Source of the DNA: Cribrihabitans marinus
Lineage (GTDB): Bacteria > Pseudomonadota > Alphaproteobacteria > Rhodobacterales > Rhodobacteraceae
Direction: 5' to 3'
Assembly: GCF_900109035.1 (NCBI RefSeq)
Contig: NZ_FNYD01000006.1
Location: 62,001-126,000 of the forward strand
DNA: 64,000 bases
Shown here: in pieces, positions 29,671 through 39,267 of the stretch
How positions within the stretch are numbered: the stretch's first letter is position 1
How the letters are laid out: each line of letters begins with the position of its first letter
Notes under the pieces: model-generated
Seen by the model: only the letters and a program-made list of their open reading frames with translations
What the model was told of the DNA's origin: nothing
Database searches by the model: none
Position numbers and translations under genes: made by a program

Positions 29671-30540
29671 ATGAACCTCCGCACATCCCTGATTTGCGCG
29701 GCCTTGGCCGCTGCGATCGGGTTTCCGCTGGGCACAAGCCTGGCGGGGGCCGAGTCGACCGGTGCCGTGTTCAAGCGGGTGTCGGCCCCGAAACCGGGGG
29801 CGCGGCCGCGTGTGACCGTCCAGATCACCGCCGAGGAACACGCCGCCGCTCCCAAGGCGGGTTCGACCGGAATGCGGGACGAGGAACCCGATGTGATACC
29901 GGAGGCCGAGGTCCTTCCTGTCGCCGCCGCCCTGCCGGCCACGCCGGGCACCGCGTCCAAGGCGGCCTATGACTGGTTCTGGGACAAGGTCTCGCCCAGC
30001 CGCGCCGCATCGGGGCCAGGACGGCTCGACGAGGCGATGGCGGCGATTTCGGCGGGCGGGGTCGCGGCGCCGCGGCTTCAGGCGATGCAGAAGATCGCCG
30101 GCGAGCGCGGCGTGGACATCCTGCGCTCGACGGTCGGCACAAAGGTCTCGCCGGCGCTGGTGCTTGCCGTGATCGCGGTGGAATCCTCGGGGCGGCACGA
30201 CGCGGTCAGCAGCGCCGGGGCGCAGGGCCTGATGCAGCTGATGCCGGCCACTGCCGACCGGTTCGGGGTCAAGGACTCTCTGTCTCCGGCCGAGAACATC
30301 GCCGGCGGTGTCAAGTACCTGGACTGGCTGATGGGCAAGTTCCAGAACGATCCGATCCTGGTGCTTGCCGGCTACAATTCCGGCGAAGGTTCGGTGCGCG
30401 ACCATAACGGCGTGCCGCCCTTTGCCGAAACGCGGGACTATGTGCCCAAGGTGCTGGCCGCCTTCCAGGTCGCGCGCTCGCTCTGCGCGACACCACCGGT
30501 TCTGGTGACCGATGGCTGTGTCTTCCGGACGCTGAACTGA
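29671..30540 (+). CDS. Lytic transglycosylase (SLT domain)
   Basis: The 289-aa protein has a signal peptide (about 1-26). A low-complexity linker follows, then an SLT transglycosylase domain from about residue 155. The catalytic Glu171 sits in VIAVESSG, followed by GLMQLMPATA and the later LAGYNSGEG. It cleaves the peptidoglycan glycan strand to give anhydro-muropeptides. ATG 29671 has GAGG about 7 bases upstream and starts the signal peptide; the longer frame upstream crosses intergenic DNA. Being divergent from the Flp operon, it could open the wall for the pilus, but that is inference. Confidence 0.88.
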   Translation: MNLRTSLICAALAAAIGFPLGTSLAGAESTGAVFKRVSAPKPGARPRVTVQITAEEHAAAPKAGSTGMRDEEPDVIPEAEVLPVAAALPATPGTASKAAYDWFWDKVSPSRAASGPGRLDEAMAAISAGGVAAPRLQAMQKIAGERGVDILRSTVGTKVSPALVLAVIAVESSGRHDAVSSAGAQGLMQLMPATADRFGVKDSLSPAENIAGGVKYLDWLMGKFQNDPILVLAGYNSGEGSVRDHNGVPPFAETRDYVPKVLAAFQVARSLCATPPVLVTDGCVFRTLN

Positions 30541-30542
30541 GA

Positions 30543-30568
30543 ACGGCCCGCCGGGTCTGGCGGGCCGT
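30543..30568 (+). terminator. Hairpin between transglycosylase and scoB stops
   Basis: ACGGCCCGCC (30543-30552) and GGCGGGCCGT (30559-30568) pair perfectly over 10 bp with a 6-base loop, 2 bases after the transglycosylase stop. The T-run is weak on both strands (TCT; TTCT). It sits between convergent genes and could serve both. Confidence 0.65.
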
Positions 30569-30588
30569 CTCATGCGCGGATCGCGCGA

Positions 30589-31233
30589 TCAGTTGACAAT
30601 GGTCGCGTCGGTCGCGGCGCGGATCTCGTCCTCGGTCACGCCGTCGGCCAGCTCGACGATCTTCAGCCCGCCTTCGGCCACGTCCAGAACGCCCAGGTTT
30701 GTGATGATGCGATCCACCACACCGGTGCCGGTCAGCGGCAGCGTGCATTCCTTCAGCAGCTTGCTGTCGCCATGCTTGTTGGTGTGGTCCATGACCACGA
30801 CCACCTTCTTGACGCCGGCCACCAGGTCCATCGCGCCGCCCATGCCCTTGACCAGCTTGCCGGGGATCATCCAATTCGCCAGGTCGCCGTTCTCGGCCAC
30901 CTCCATCGCGCCCAGGATCGCCGCGGCGATCTTGCCGCCGCGGATCATGCCGAAGCTGGTCGCGCTGTCGAAATAGGACGTACGGTTGAGTTCGGTGATC
31001 GTCTGCTTGCCGGCGTTGATCAGGTCGGGATCCTCCTCGCCCTCATAGGGGAAGGGGCCCATGCCCAGCATCCCGTTCTCGGATTGCAGGGTGATGTCCT
31101 TGTCGCCCACGTAGTTGGCCACCAGCGTCGGAATGCCGATGCCGAGGTTCACATACATGCCGTCTTCAAGCTCTTCCGCCGCGCGTGCGGCCATCTGGTT
31201 GCGGTCCCAGCCCTTTGCGTCTCCGGCCATCAT
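30589..31233 (-). CDS. scoB: 3-oxoacid CoA-transferase subunit B
   Basis: With subunit A this enzyme moves CoA from succinyl-CoA to acetoacetate or another 3-oxoacid, feeding acetoacetyl-CoA to central metabolism. The 214-aa product has the [11 protein letters not shown] segment and the [10 protein letters not shown] motif, in which Glu52 forms the CoA thioester intermediate. ATG 31233 overlaps the scoA stop (ATGA) and has GGGAGG 5 bases upstream. An acetate- or other-acid-specific transferase of the same family cannot be excluded. Confidence 0.9.
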   Translation of the reverse strand: MMAGDAKGWDRNQMAARAAEELEDGMYVNLGIGIPTLVANYVGDKDITLQSENGMLGMGPFPYEGEEDPDLINAGKQTITELNRTSYFDSATSFGMIRGGKIAAAILGAMEVAENGDLANWMIPGKLVKGMGGAMDLVAGVKKVVVVMDHTNKHGDSKLLKECTLPLTGTGVVDRIITNLGVLDVAEGGLKIVELADGVTEDEIRAATDATIVN

Positions 31234-31934
31234 GCGTCCTCCCTCTTGCGCACGGTGCGCTGTTCGATCCGTTTCTCGTGGTCGCCCTGGATCAGGCGGT
31301 GCACGTAGATGCCGGGCAGGTGGATCAGGTCGGGATCCAGGCTGCCGCGCGGCACGATCTCCTCGACCTCGGCAACGCAGATCTTGCCGCACATGGCCGC
31401 GGCCGGGTTGAAGTTGCGCGCGGTCTTGCGGAACACCAGGTTGCCGGTGTCGTCGGCCTTCCAGGCCTTGACGATGCTGAGATCGGCAAAGATGCCCTCT
31501 TCGAGAATGTAGGTCTCGCCGCGGAACTCCTTGTGCTCCTTGCCCTCGGCGATCACCGTGCCAACCCCGGTCTTGGTATAGAAGCCCGGAATGCCCGCGC
31601 CGCCGGCGCGCATGCGCTCGGCCAGCGTACCCTGCGGGTTGAATTCCAGCTCCAGCTCACCGCTGAGATACTGGCGCATGAACTCGGCGTTCTCGCCGAC
31701 ATAGGACGACATCATCTTCTTGATCTGGCGCGTTTCCAGCAGTTTCCCCAGGCCGAACCCGTCGACGCCGGCATTGTTCGATGCGATCGTCAGATCCTTG
31801 ACGCCGCTTTCGACCAGCGCGTCGATCAGCAGTTCGGGAATGCCGCACAGGCCGAACCCGCCGGCCGCGATCAGCATGCCGTCATGCAGCACCCCGTCCA
31901 GCGCCTCGGAGGCCGTGGCATAGACTTTCTTCAT
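31230..31934 (-). CDS. scoA: 3-oxoacid CoA-transferase subunit A
   Basis: Subunit A (234 aa) binds CoA; it shows the family segments [22 protein letters not shown] and the [13 protein letters not shown] stretch. It starts with [12 protein letters not shown] at ATG 31934; the upstream extension to 32012 is out of family. Overlap with scoB by 4 bases makes co-translation and heteromer assembly likely. The pair runs toward the transglycosylase gene. Confidence 0.91.
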   Translation of the reverse strand: MKKVYATASEALDGVLHDGMLIAAGGFGLCGIPELLIDALVESGVKDLTIASNNAGVDGFGLGKLLETRQIKKMMSSYVGENAEFMRQYLSGELELEFNPQGTLAERMRAGGAGIPGFYTKTGVGTVIAEGKEHKEFRGETYILEEGIFADLSIVKAWKADDTGNLVFRKTARNFNPAAAMCGKICVAEVEEIVPRGSLDPDLIHLPGIYVHRLIQGDHEKRIEQRTVRKREDA

Positions 31935-32060
31935 GGATCCCTCTCCCGATGACTTGGTGATGGCCCGGTTCTGCCGCCGCGCCGGAGCGAAGTCAATCAA
32001 GCGCGGAGGCATCGCGTATTTCTACGCAATGCACACAAGACCATCGCAGTGGGCTTGGGA

Positions 32061-34667
32061 TCAGTCGCTCTTAGCGGTGGATTTCTTCTTGGGCGCCGCC
32101 TTTTTCTTGGGCGCAGCCTTCTTGCGGCCGCCCTTCTTGGCGGCCTTCTCGGCGACCAGTTCCAACGCCTGCTCCAGCGTGACGTCGGCGGGTTCGACGC
32201 CCTTGGGCAAGGTCGCGTTGATCTTCTCCCACTTCACGTAAGGCCCATAGCGCCCTTCCATCACGTTCACCGCGCCCCCGTCGGGATGCTCGCCCAGCTC
32301 CTTCAGCGGCTTCGCGGTGGCTCCTCGCCCGCCGCGGCTGGCCGCCTTTTGCGCCAGCACCTCGACGGCGCGGTTCATGCCGATCTCGAACACCTCGTCG
32401 ACCTGCTTGAGGTTGGCGTAGAGCTTGCCGTGTTTCACGTAGGGCCCGTAGCGCCCGATCCCCGCCTCGATCATCTCGCCGTCATCGGGGTGCGGGCCAA
32501 CCTCGCGCGGCAGGTTGAGCAGCATCAGCGCCTTGTCCAGGTCCATGTCGTCGGGCGACCAGGTGTTGGGCAGGCTGGCGCGCGGCGGTTTCTTGTTTTC
32601 TTCCGTGACCTCGCCGCGCTGGACATAGGGCCCGAACCGGCCGGTCTTGAGGCTGATCTCGTCGCCGTCATCCTCGCCCAGAACCCGGTCGCCACTGTCG
32701 TCGGGATCGCCCGAGAGCGGGCGGGTATAGCGGCACTCGGGGTAGTTGCCGCAGCCCACGAACCCGCCGGTGCGCGAGGTCTTGAGATGCAGCCGCCCCT
32801 CGCCGCATTTCGGGCAGATGCGCGGGTCGGACCCGTCTTCGCGCGGGGGGTAGAGCTGCGGCGCCAGCGCGGCGTCCAGCTTGTCGAGAACCTCGGTGAT
32901 GCGCAGCTCTGAGGTCTCGGAAATGGCGGCAGAGAAATCGCGCCAAAAGCGGCTCAGCAGATCCTTGTAGTCGCGCCCGCCGGCGCTCACGTCATCCAGC
33001 TCTTCCTCCAGGTTGGCTGTGAACTCGTAGCCCACGTAGCGGCGGAAGAAGTTCAGCAGGAAGATGGTGACGATCCGGCCCTTCTCCTCGGGGATCAGGC
33101 GGTTCTTGTCCTTGCGCACATAACCGCGGTCCTGGATCGTGGTGACGATGCTTGCATAGGTCGAGGGGCGGCCGATGCCCAGCTCCTCCATCCGCTTGAC
33201 CAGCGTCGCCTCGGTATAGCGCGGCGGCGGCTGGGTGTGGTGCTGCAGGGCCAGAACCGCCTCGTTGTCGGACAGGACCGCGCCGCTGTCGTTCGACCGC
33301 GCCTTGTCGGCCTGATCCTTGAGCGAGGTCCCGGCAAAGACCGCCGGATCGCCCTGCATGATCTGCGGCAGGCGCTTGTCGTCCTCGTCCACCACATCGT
33401 CGCGGCCTTCCTCATAGACGCGCAGGAACCCGTCGAACAGCACCACCTGGCCGGTGGCGCGCAGCCCGACCTGACCGTCGTCGCTGCCGATCTCGACCGT
33501 GGTGCGCTCCAGCCGCGCGGCGGCCATCTGGCAGGCGATGGTGCGTTTCCAGATCAGGTCATAGAGCTTGCGCTGATCCTCTTCGGTGAGCTTCAGCGAC
33601 TTGGCGTCGCGCGCCATGTCGGTGGGGCGGATGCACTCATGCGCCTCTTGCGCGTTCTTGGCCTTGTTCTTGTAGATGCGCGGGCCGTCGGGGACGTATT
33701 CGGCGCCATAGCGGTCCTTGATCGCGTCGCGGGTCATCGTGACCGCCTCGGGCGCCATGTCGATGCCGTCGGTTCGCATATAGGTAATGTGACCCGCCTC
33801 ATAAAGGCGCTGGGCGGTGCTCATGGTCTGGCGCGCGCCCATGCCGAACTTGCGGCTGGCCTCCTGCTGCAGGGTCGAGGTCATGAAGGGTGCGGAGGGA
33901 TTGCGCGCCGCCGGCTTGGCCTCGACCGAGGTGACCTTGAGCGCGCGGCTGGTGATCGCCTGCACCGCCAGTTCGGCCTGGGTGGCATTCGAGATGTCGT
34001 GCTTGTCCAGCTTGTTGCCGGCCAGCGTGACCAGCCGCGCCTCATAGGTCTGGCCGCGCGGGGTTTCGAACACCGCCTTGACCGACCAGTATTCGACCGG
34101 CCTGAACGCCTCGATCTCCATCTCGCGCTCGACGATCAGCCGCAGGCAGACCGACTGCACCCGGCCCGCCGACTTGGCGCCGGGCAGCTTGCGCCACAGC
34201 ACCGGGCTGAGGTTGAAGCCCACCAGGTAGTCGAGCGCCCGCCGCGCCAGATAGGCCTCGACCAGCGGCAGGTCGACCTCGCGCGGGTTCTGCATCGCCT
34301 GGCTCACCGCGTCCTTGGTGATGGCGTTGAAGGTCACCCGCTTGACGTCGGTGTCCTTCTTGATCGAGCGGCGCTTGGTCAGCGCCTCCTGCAGGTGCCA
34401 GCTGATCGCCTCGCCCTCGCGGTCGGGGTCGGTGGCGAGGATCAGGGCATTGTCCTCGGCCAGCGCATCGGCGATCGCCTTGACGTGTTTGCGGCTGTCG
34501 GGGCTGACCTCCCAAGTCATCGCGAATTCGTCGTCGGGGTCGACGGAACCGTCCTTGGGCGGCAGGTCGCGTACATGCCCGTAAGACGCCAGAACCGTGT
34601 AGTCGGGGCCGAGATACTTGTTGATCGTTTTTGCCTTGGCCGGGGATTCTACAACTACTACAGGCAT
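32061..34667 (-). CDS. topA: DNA topoisomerase I
   Basis: TopA relaxes negatively supercoiled DNA by single-strand passage. The 868-aa protein begins with the TOPRIM motif VVVESPAKAKT and the acidic triad in ATDPDREGE (about 78-86). The active-site Tyr296 lies in HITYMRTDG. A Cys-based zinc finger (CPKCGEGRLHL... then CGNYPEC) follows near residue 600. The C-terminus has repeated topoisomerase-associated modules, then a Lys/Ala tail (about 835-868) common in alphaproteobacterial TopA. It sits after dprA, a common pairing. Confidence 0.97.
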   Translation of the reverse strand: MPVVVVESPAKAKTINKYLGPDYTVLASYGHVRDLPPKDGSVDPDDEFAMTWEVSPDSRKHVKAIADALAEDNALILATDPDREGEAISWHLQEALTKRRSIKKDTDVKRVTFNAITKDAVSQAMQNPREVDLPLVEAYLARRALDYLVGFNLSPVLWRKLPGAKSAGRVQSVCLRLIVEREMEIEAFRPVEYWSVKAVFETPRGQTYEARLVTLAGNKLDKHDISNATQAELAVQAITSRALKVTSVEAKPAARNPSAPFMTSTLQQEASRKFGMGARQTMSTAQRLYEAGHITYMRTDGIDMAPEAVTMTRDAIKDRYGAEYVPDGPRIYKNKAKNAQEAHECIRPTDMARDAKSLKLTEEDQRKLYDLIWKRTIACQMAAARLERTTVEIGSDDGQVGLRATGQVVLFDGFLRVYEEGRDDVVDEDDKRLPQIMQGDPAVFAGTSLKDQADKARSNDSGAVLSDNEAVLALQHHTQPPPRYTEATLVKRMEELGIGRPSTYASIVTTIQDRGYVRKDKNRLIPEEKGRIVTIFLLNFFRRYVGYEFTANLEEELDDVSAGGRDYKDLLSRFWRDFSAAISETSELRITEVLDKLDAALAPQLYPPREDGSDPRICPKCGEGRLHLKTSRTGGFVGCGNYPECRYTRPLSGDPDDSGDRVLGEDDGDEISLKTGRFGPYVQRGEVTEENKKPPRASLPNTWSPDDMDLDKALMLLNLPREVGPHPDDGEMIEAGIGRYGPYVKHGKLYANLKQVDEVFEIGMNRAVEVLAQKAASRGGRGATAKPLKELGEHPDGGAVNVMEGRYGPYVKWEKINATLPKGVEPADVTLEQALELVAEKAAKKGGRKKAAPKKKAAPKKKSTAKSD

Positions 34668-34862
34668 TTAGGTGAAAACCTCACATGGCGGAACGGGCTC
34701 TTTCTATGGCCGGGCACCATGTGGGGTGCAAGGGGCGATTGTCAATCCGCGCGAATTCGGCGCGGTATTCGACCCATCGCGTGTGGCCGATTGGGGCGGT
34801 CGTGTCCGCATTTTGGTCGGAGACCGACCTGCGATCTGCGGTGGTGCAGGTGGCCGCGCGGC

Positions 34863-36017
34863 CTATCCCGCGCGGGACAGCAATCCACCGGCCTGCCGGT
34901 TGATCTTGCCGTCAAGCTCCAGGTCGACCAGAACCGGCCCGACCTCGCCCGGCGTGGCGGCCAGGTCGCGGATCAGTTGATCCTCGGCCAGCGGTGAGGG
35001 GCCCAGCCGGTCGAGCACCTTCTGGTGGAGCGCCGCGCTCTCGCGCAGGCTGCGCCGTTGCGGCGGAGGCGGCGGCAGGTCGGCCAGCAGATCTGCGGGC
35101 GGCTTCTGCACGGTCGCTTCGCCTTGCGGCGGCAGTGCGGCAATCACATCCGCGGCGTTGCGCACCAGATGTGCGCCATCGCGGATCAGCATGTTGCAGC
35201 CCGCTGCGCGCGCATCGAAGGGGTGGCCGGGAACCGCCAGAACCTCGCGCCCCTGGTCCAGCGCGTCGCGCGCGGTGATGAGGCTGCCGGATTTCGCCGC
35301 CGCCTCGACCACCACCACCGCCTGCGCCAGGCCCGAGATGATCCGGTTGCGGCGCGGGAAATGCCTTGCCTGCGGGGTCATGCGCGGCGGCTGCTCCGAC
35401 AGGCGCAGGCCGCGCGCGGCGATATCGCCCGCCAGATGCGTGTTCTCGGCCGGGTAGATCACGTCGACACCGCCCGCCATCACCGCGATGGTGCCGGTCT
35501 CGAGCGTTGCCAGATGCGCGGCCGTGTCGATGCCGCGCGCCAGTCCGGAGACCACGACGTAGCCCTGCTTGCCCAGATCATGCGCCAGGGCGCGGGCCAT
35601 GCGGGTGCCCAGCGACGAGCAGTTGCGCGCGCCCACCAGCGCGATCACTGGCCGGTTCAGCAGCGCCACGTCGCCCAGCGCCCACAGTACCGGCGGGGCA
35701 TCGGCCAGGTCGATCAACTGGCGCGGATAATCGGGGTCGCCCAGGCACAGAAGACGCGCGTTGGCCGCGCGGGCCGCGTTCAGTTCGGCCTCGACCACAG
35801 CGGGCGGGCAGGGCTGGTAGTCTTCGACGCCGGCGGCGCGGGCCACCTCGGGCAGGGCGGCCAAAGCGGATTGCGCGTTGCCATGTTCGGCCAGCAGGCG
35901 CCGGAAGGTCGCCGGGCCGACCCGGCGCGAGCGCAAAAGGCGGAGCCACGAAAACCGGTCGTCTTCCGTGGTGGGGGGGGGGGGGGGGTGATAGGAAGAT
36001 GTGTCGTCCTCGGTCAT
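34863..36017 (-). CDS. dprA: DprA, DNA-processing protein with poly-C tract
   Basis: DprA protects incoming single-stranded DNA and loads RecA during natural transformation. The 384-aa protein has an N-terminal helical region (about 20-90). The Rossmann domain (about 110-310) has VALVGARNCSSLG, SGLARGIDTAAH and AGGVDVIYP. A C-terminal winged-helix domain lies at about 315-384. Residues 11-15 are five prolines encoded within a run of 16 C. A one-base change in that run would shift the frame close to the start. The gene lies upstream of topA. Confidence 0.94.
   Translation of the reverse strand: MTEDDTSSYHPPPPPTTEDDRFSWLRLLRSRRVGPATFRRLLAEHGNAQSALAALPEVARAAGVEDYQPCPPAVVEAELNAARAANARLLCLGDPDYPRQLIDLADAPPVLWALGDVALLNRPVIALVGARNCSSLGTRMARALAHDLGKQGYVVVSGLARGIDTAAHLATLETGTIAVMAGGVDVIYPAENTHLAGDIAARGLRLSEQPPRMTPQARHFPRRNRIISGLAQAVVVVEAAAKSGSLITARDALDQGREVLAVPGHPFDARAAGCNMLIRDGAHLVRNAADVIAALPPQGEATVQKPPADLLADLPPPPPQRRSLRESAALHQKVLDRLGPSPLAEDQLIRDLAATPGEVGPVLVDLELDGKINRQAGGLLSRAG
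35973..35988 (-). repeat. 16-base homopolymer in dprA
   Basis: A continuous run of 16 G on the plus strand (C on the coding strand) covers codons 11-15 of dprA. It is the longest single-base run I noticed in the window. Runs of this length are prone to slippage in replication and in sequencing. Confidence 0.95.
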
Positions 36018-36225
36018 CCGTCGCTCCGCCTGTTTGCAGGAACAGGTCTAGCGCCCGGCGGGTTAACGCCGCGTGAATCGCCAAAAATTCGTCTCGGATT
36101 CTCGCGAATGGATGGCCGATGCCAGGAAAACAGGGGTAATTACACGATCCCGGCGCAGTGCTCGTTGCGCTCCCCCGCGCCGGGAGCCGCGAATCGCCGG
36201 TCCGCCCGAGGCGAAAACCCGCGGA

Positions 36226-36420
36226 TCAGTAATGCGGCGGCCGTTCGTCGCCCAGGATCACCCCGCCCGAGGCGTCCTGATCACGCTGCGCCTCGCGCAG
36301 CACCAGCATCTCGACCCTGCGCCCCAGCCGGTCGATCTCGGCCTGCTGCCGGGCCACAACCTCGCTCAGGTCGTCCACCACGCGGGTAAGGTGCGCGATC
36401 CGCTCTTCCAGCTGCTGCAT
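36226..36420 (-). CDS. slyX: SlyX family coiled-coil protein
   Basis: The 64-aa product is a short heptad coiled coil: LEERIAHLTRVVDDLSEVV, then the stretch from ARQQAEIDRL to the PPHY ending that is typical of SlyX. Function of SlyX is not known. The length is normal. It is divergent from hisS and lies about 210 bases from the dprA start, so it is likely its own unit. Confidence 0.88.
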   Translation of the reverse strand: MQQLEERIAHLTRVVDDLSEVVARQQAEIDRLGRRVEMLVLREAQRDQDASGGVILGDERPPHY

Positions 36421-36483
36421 GTCCGGCCCTCCTGTCGGTTGCGCCCTGTCTATCGCCGCGCGCCCGGGCTGGCCAGCCCCGCA

Positions 36484-36509
36484 CCCGCGCCGCCTTGCCC
36501 CGGCGCGGG
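36484..36509 (+). other. Hairpin in the hisS leader
   Basis: CCCGCGCCG (36484-36492) and CGGCGCGGG (36501-36509) pair perfectly with an 8-base loop, 47 bases before the hisS start. It could be a leader structure for hisS or a transcript end for slyX's opposite strand; no T-run is present. Confidence 0.35.
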
Positions 36510-36556
36510 GCTTGGGCTAGACCGCGCCGCGAGGACAACGCCGCCCGAGGACACCG

Positions 36557-38179
36557 ATGGCCAAGCCCAGGAAACAGCCCCGCCCCAAGGCGCAGACGCC
36601 GAAGGGGTTCCGCGACTATTTCGGCGCCGAGGTGACTCAGCGCGCCGAGATGCTGCACCGGATCCAGGGCGTCTATCACCGCTACGGGTTCGACGTGCTG
36701 GAAAGCAGCGCGGTCGAGACGGTCGAGGCGCTGGGCAAGTTCCTGCCCGACGTGGACCGCCCCAACGAGGGCGTGTTCGCCTGGCAGGAGGCCGATGAGG
36801 ATGGCAAGGGCGACTGGCTGGCGCTGCGCTATGACCTGACCGCCCCGCTGGCCCGGGTCTATGCCCAGCACCGCAACGACTTGCCCACGCCCTATCGCCG
36901 CTATGCGATGGGACCGGTCTGGCGCAACGAGAAGCCGGGGCCTGGGCGGTTCCGGCAGTTCTATCAGTGCGATGCGGACACGGTTGGCTCGGCCTCGATG
37001 GCCGCCGATGCCGAGATCTGCGCCATGCTGGCCGACACGCTAGAGGCGGTGGGCATCGCGCGCGCCGACTACCTGATCCGGGTGAACAACCGGAAGGTTT
37101 TGAACGGCGTGCTGGAGGTTGTAGGCTTGCAAGATGCCGAAAAGCAGGCTGCCGTCCTGCGCACCATCGACAAGTTCGACAAGGTCGGCGAGACGGGTGT
37201 GCGCCAATTGCTGGGCCAAGGGCGGCTCGATGCCTCGGGGGCCTATATCGGCGGGGTGGGACTGAGCGACGAGCAAATCGACACCGTTGTTGCATTCTTA
37301 AACTCCAATGCAATCGTTGAAGATGAACTCAAGAATGGTCCCCCAAAATCTGATGACCGGATCCCCGGCGGAATGGGCACTAGGCTTTCTGATCCACATG
37401 AGAAAAGCGAACATGCAGGGCGGGTTTGGAACTGGGGTGTGCTTGATCACCTGATGCGACTTGTCGGCAAAACCGAAATTGGTTTCCAAGGCCTCCAGGA
37501 ACTCGGAGAGATTTCCGACCTTCTTGCCGCCCAGGGCTATGGCCCCGACCGGATTGTCATCGACCCCTCCGTCGTCCGTGGCCTCGGCTACTACACTGGC
37601 CCGGTCTATGAGGCCGAGCTGACATTCGAGATCCTCGACGAGAAGGGCCGCAAGCGGCAATTCGGCAGCGTTGCAGGCGGCGGGCGCTATGACGATCTGG
37701 TCAAGCGCTTCACCGGGCAGGAAGTGCCGGCAACCGGCATTTCCATCGGTGTCGACCGCCTGCTGGCCGCGCTGCGCGAGAAGGGGCGGATCGAGAGCGC
37801 CGCTCGCGGGCCCGTCGTGGTCACGGTGATGGATCGCGACCGCATGGCCGACTATCAGGCGATGGTGGCCGAACTGCGCAATGCCGGCATCCGCGCCGAG
37901 GTCTACCTGGGCAATCCGAAGAATTTCGGCAACCAGCTCAGATACGCCGACCGGCGCGGATCGCCTGTCGCCATCATCGAAGGCGGCGACGAAAAGGCCG
38001 CCGGGATCGTGCAGGTCAAGGACCTGATCCTGGGCGCGCAGATCGCAGAAAGCGCCACGCTGGAGGAATGGAAGGAACGCCCCAGCCAGTTCGAGCTGCC
38101 GCGCGCCGAGCTGGTGACCGGCGTACGCGAGATCCTGGGCAGCCACGGGCTGCTGGACGCCGACGGCCGCTACGCCTGA
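36557..38179 (+). CDS. hisS: Histidyl-tRNA synthetase with an atypical insertion
   Basis: HisS charges tRNA-His with histidine. Class II motif 2 is at about 118-140 ([20 protein letters not shown]), the histidine-binding segment [13 protein letters not shown] lies downstream, and motif 3 [12 protein letters not shown] is near residue 390. An anticodon-binding domain follows. The 540-aa length exceeds the roughly 500 I expect for this group. The excess lies near residues 248-298, where codon use is also markedly less GC-rich. The frame stays open throughout. It shares 1 base with hisZ. Confidence 0.92.
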   Translation: MAKPRKQPRPKAQTPKGFRDYFGAEVTQRAEMLHRIQGVYHRYGFDVLESSAVETVEALGKFLPDVDRPNEGVFAWQEADEDGKGDWLALRYDLTAPLARVYAQHRNDLPTPYRRYAMGPVWRNEKPGPGRFRQFYQCDADTVGSASMAADAEICAMLADTLEAVGIARADYLIRVNNRKVLNGVLEVVGLQDAEKQAAVLRTIDKFDKVGETGVRQLLGQGRLDASGAYIGGVGLSDEQIDTVVAFLNSNAIVEDELKNGPPKSDDRIPGGMGTRLSDPHEKSEHAGRVWNWGVLDHLMRLVGKTEIGFQGLQELGEISDLLAAQGYGPDRIVIDPSVVRGLGYYTGPVYEAELTFEILDEKGRKRQFGSVAGGGRYDDLVKRFTGQEVPATGISIGVDRLLAALREKGRIESAARGPVVVTVMDRDRMADYQAMVAELRNAGIRAEVYLGNPKNFGNQLRYADRRGSPVAIIEGGDEKAAGIVQVKDLILGAQIAESATLEEWKERPSQFELPRAELVTGVREILGSHGLLDADGRYA

Positions 38180-39267
38180 TGCCGGCGCGTGCCGACATCC
38201 TGGCCCGCGCCGCCGACCTGCGCGGTGGGTTCGAGGCGCTGGGCGCGCAGCCGGTGGAAACGCCGGTGCTGCAGCCTGCGGACACCTTGCTGGATCTTTA
38301 TGGCGAGGACATCCGGGGGCGGGCCTATGTCACCTCGGATGCGCTTCGGGGCGAGCAGATGCTGCGCCCGGACTTTACCGTTCCAGTGGTGCAGATGCAC
38401 ATGGCCCACGGGGCCGAACCCGCGCGCTATACCTATGCCGGCGAGGTGTTCCGGCGGCAGGAGCAGGATCCGGACCGGGCCAATGAATATGTGCAGGTCG
38501 GCTATGAGGTGTTCGACCGCACCGATCCGGCGGCGGCGGATGCCGAGGTGTTCGCCCTGATCGCCGATGCGCTGTCGGGGCTGGGCCTGCGCGCCGCGAC
38601 CGGGGATATCGGCATCCTGCTGGCCGCGGTGCAGGGGTTGCAGACGGCGGAGCCGCGCAAGGCGGCGCTGATGCGCCATATCTGGCGGCCGCGCCGGTTC
38701 CGCGCCCTGTTGGAACGCTACTCGGGGCGTGCACCGGTGCCGCCGGCCCGCGCCGCGCTGCTGGCACGCGAGACGCCCGAGGCACCGGATGTGCCCCAGA
38801 TCGGCAAGCGCGGCGCCGATGAGGTGGCCGCGCGCATCGCGGCACTGCGTGCCGACGCGGCCGCGCCGCCGATCTCCGAGGGTGACATGGCGGCGCTGGA
38901 GACATTGCTGTCGGTGCGCGAGACGATGCCCTTCGCGTTGGAGCGCCTGCGCGACGTGGCGGTGGACCTGCCGCAGATCACCCCGGCGCTCGACCGGCTC
39001 GAGGCCCGGATCGAGGCGCTGGGCGAACGGGGCGTCGATGTGGACGGGCTGGATTTCGAGGCATCCTATGGCCGCACCTCGATGGAGTATTACGACGGGT
39101 TCGTGTTCGGCTTCTACGCTGAATCCCGCCCGGACCTGCCGCCCATCGCCACCGGCGGGCGCTATGACGCGCTGACCCGGCAGCTGGGCGCGGGGGCCGA
39201 GATCCCGGCGGTAGGCGGTGTGCTGCGCCCCGACCTGATGCTCGAGCTGGAGGCGCGCGGCGGATGA
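38179..39267 (+). CDS. hisZ: HisZ, regulatory subunit of ATP phosphoribosyltransferase
   Basis: HisZ (362 aa) is a catalytically inactive histidyl-tRNA-synthetase-like protein that activates and confers feedback control on the short form of HisG. It has a class II core with LRPDFTVPVVQMH and an altered motif 2 (YTYAGEVFRRQEQ), and no anticodon domain. The ATG overlaps the hisS stop by one base. It overlaps hisG by 4 bases, as expected for subunits of one enzyme. Confidence 0.93.
   Translation: MPARADILARAADLRGGFEALGAQPVETPVLQPADTLLDLYGEDIRGRAYVTSDALRGEQMLRPDFTVPVVQMHMAHGAEPARYTYAGEVFRRQEQDPDRANEYVQVGYEVFDRTDPAAADAEVFALIADALSGLGLRAATGDIGILLAAVQGLQTAEPRKAALMRHIWRPRRFRALLERYSGRAPVPPARAALLARETPEAPDVPQIGKRGADEVAARIAALRADAAAPPISEGDMAALETLLSVRETMPFALERLRDVAVDLPQITPALDRLEARIEALGERGVDVDGLDFEASYGRTSMEYYDGFVFGFYAESRPDLPPIATGGRYDALTRQLGAGAEIPAVGGVLRPDLMLELEARGG

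Noticed and set aside
34668-34862. Possible small gene between topA and dprA
   Set aside because: Plus-strand frames here run into topA or dprA antisense and show no domain or ribosome site; I see nothing certain in this 195-base gap.
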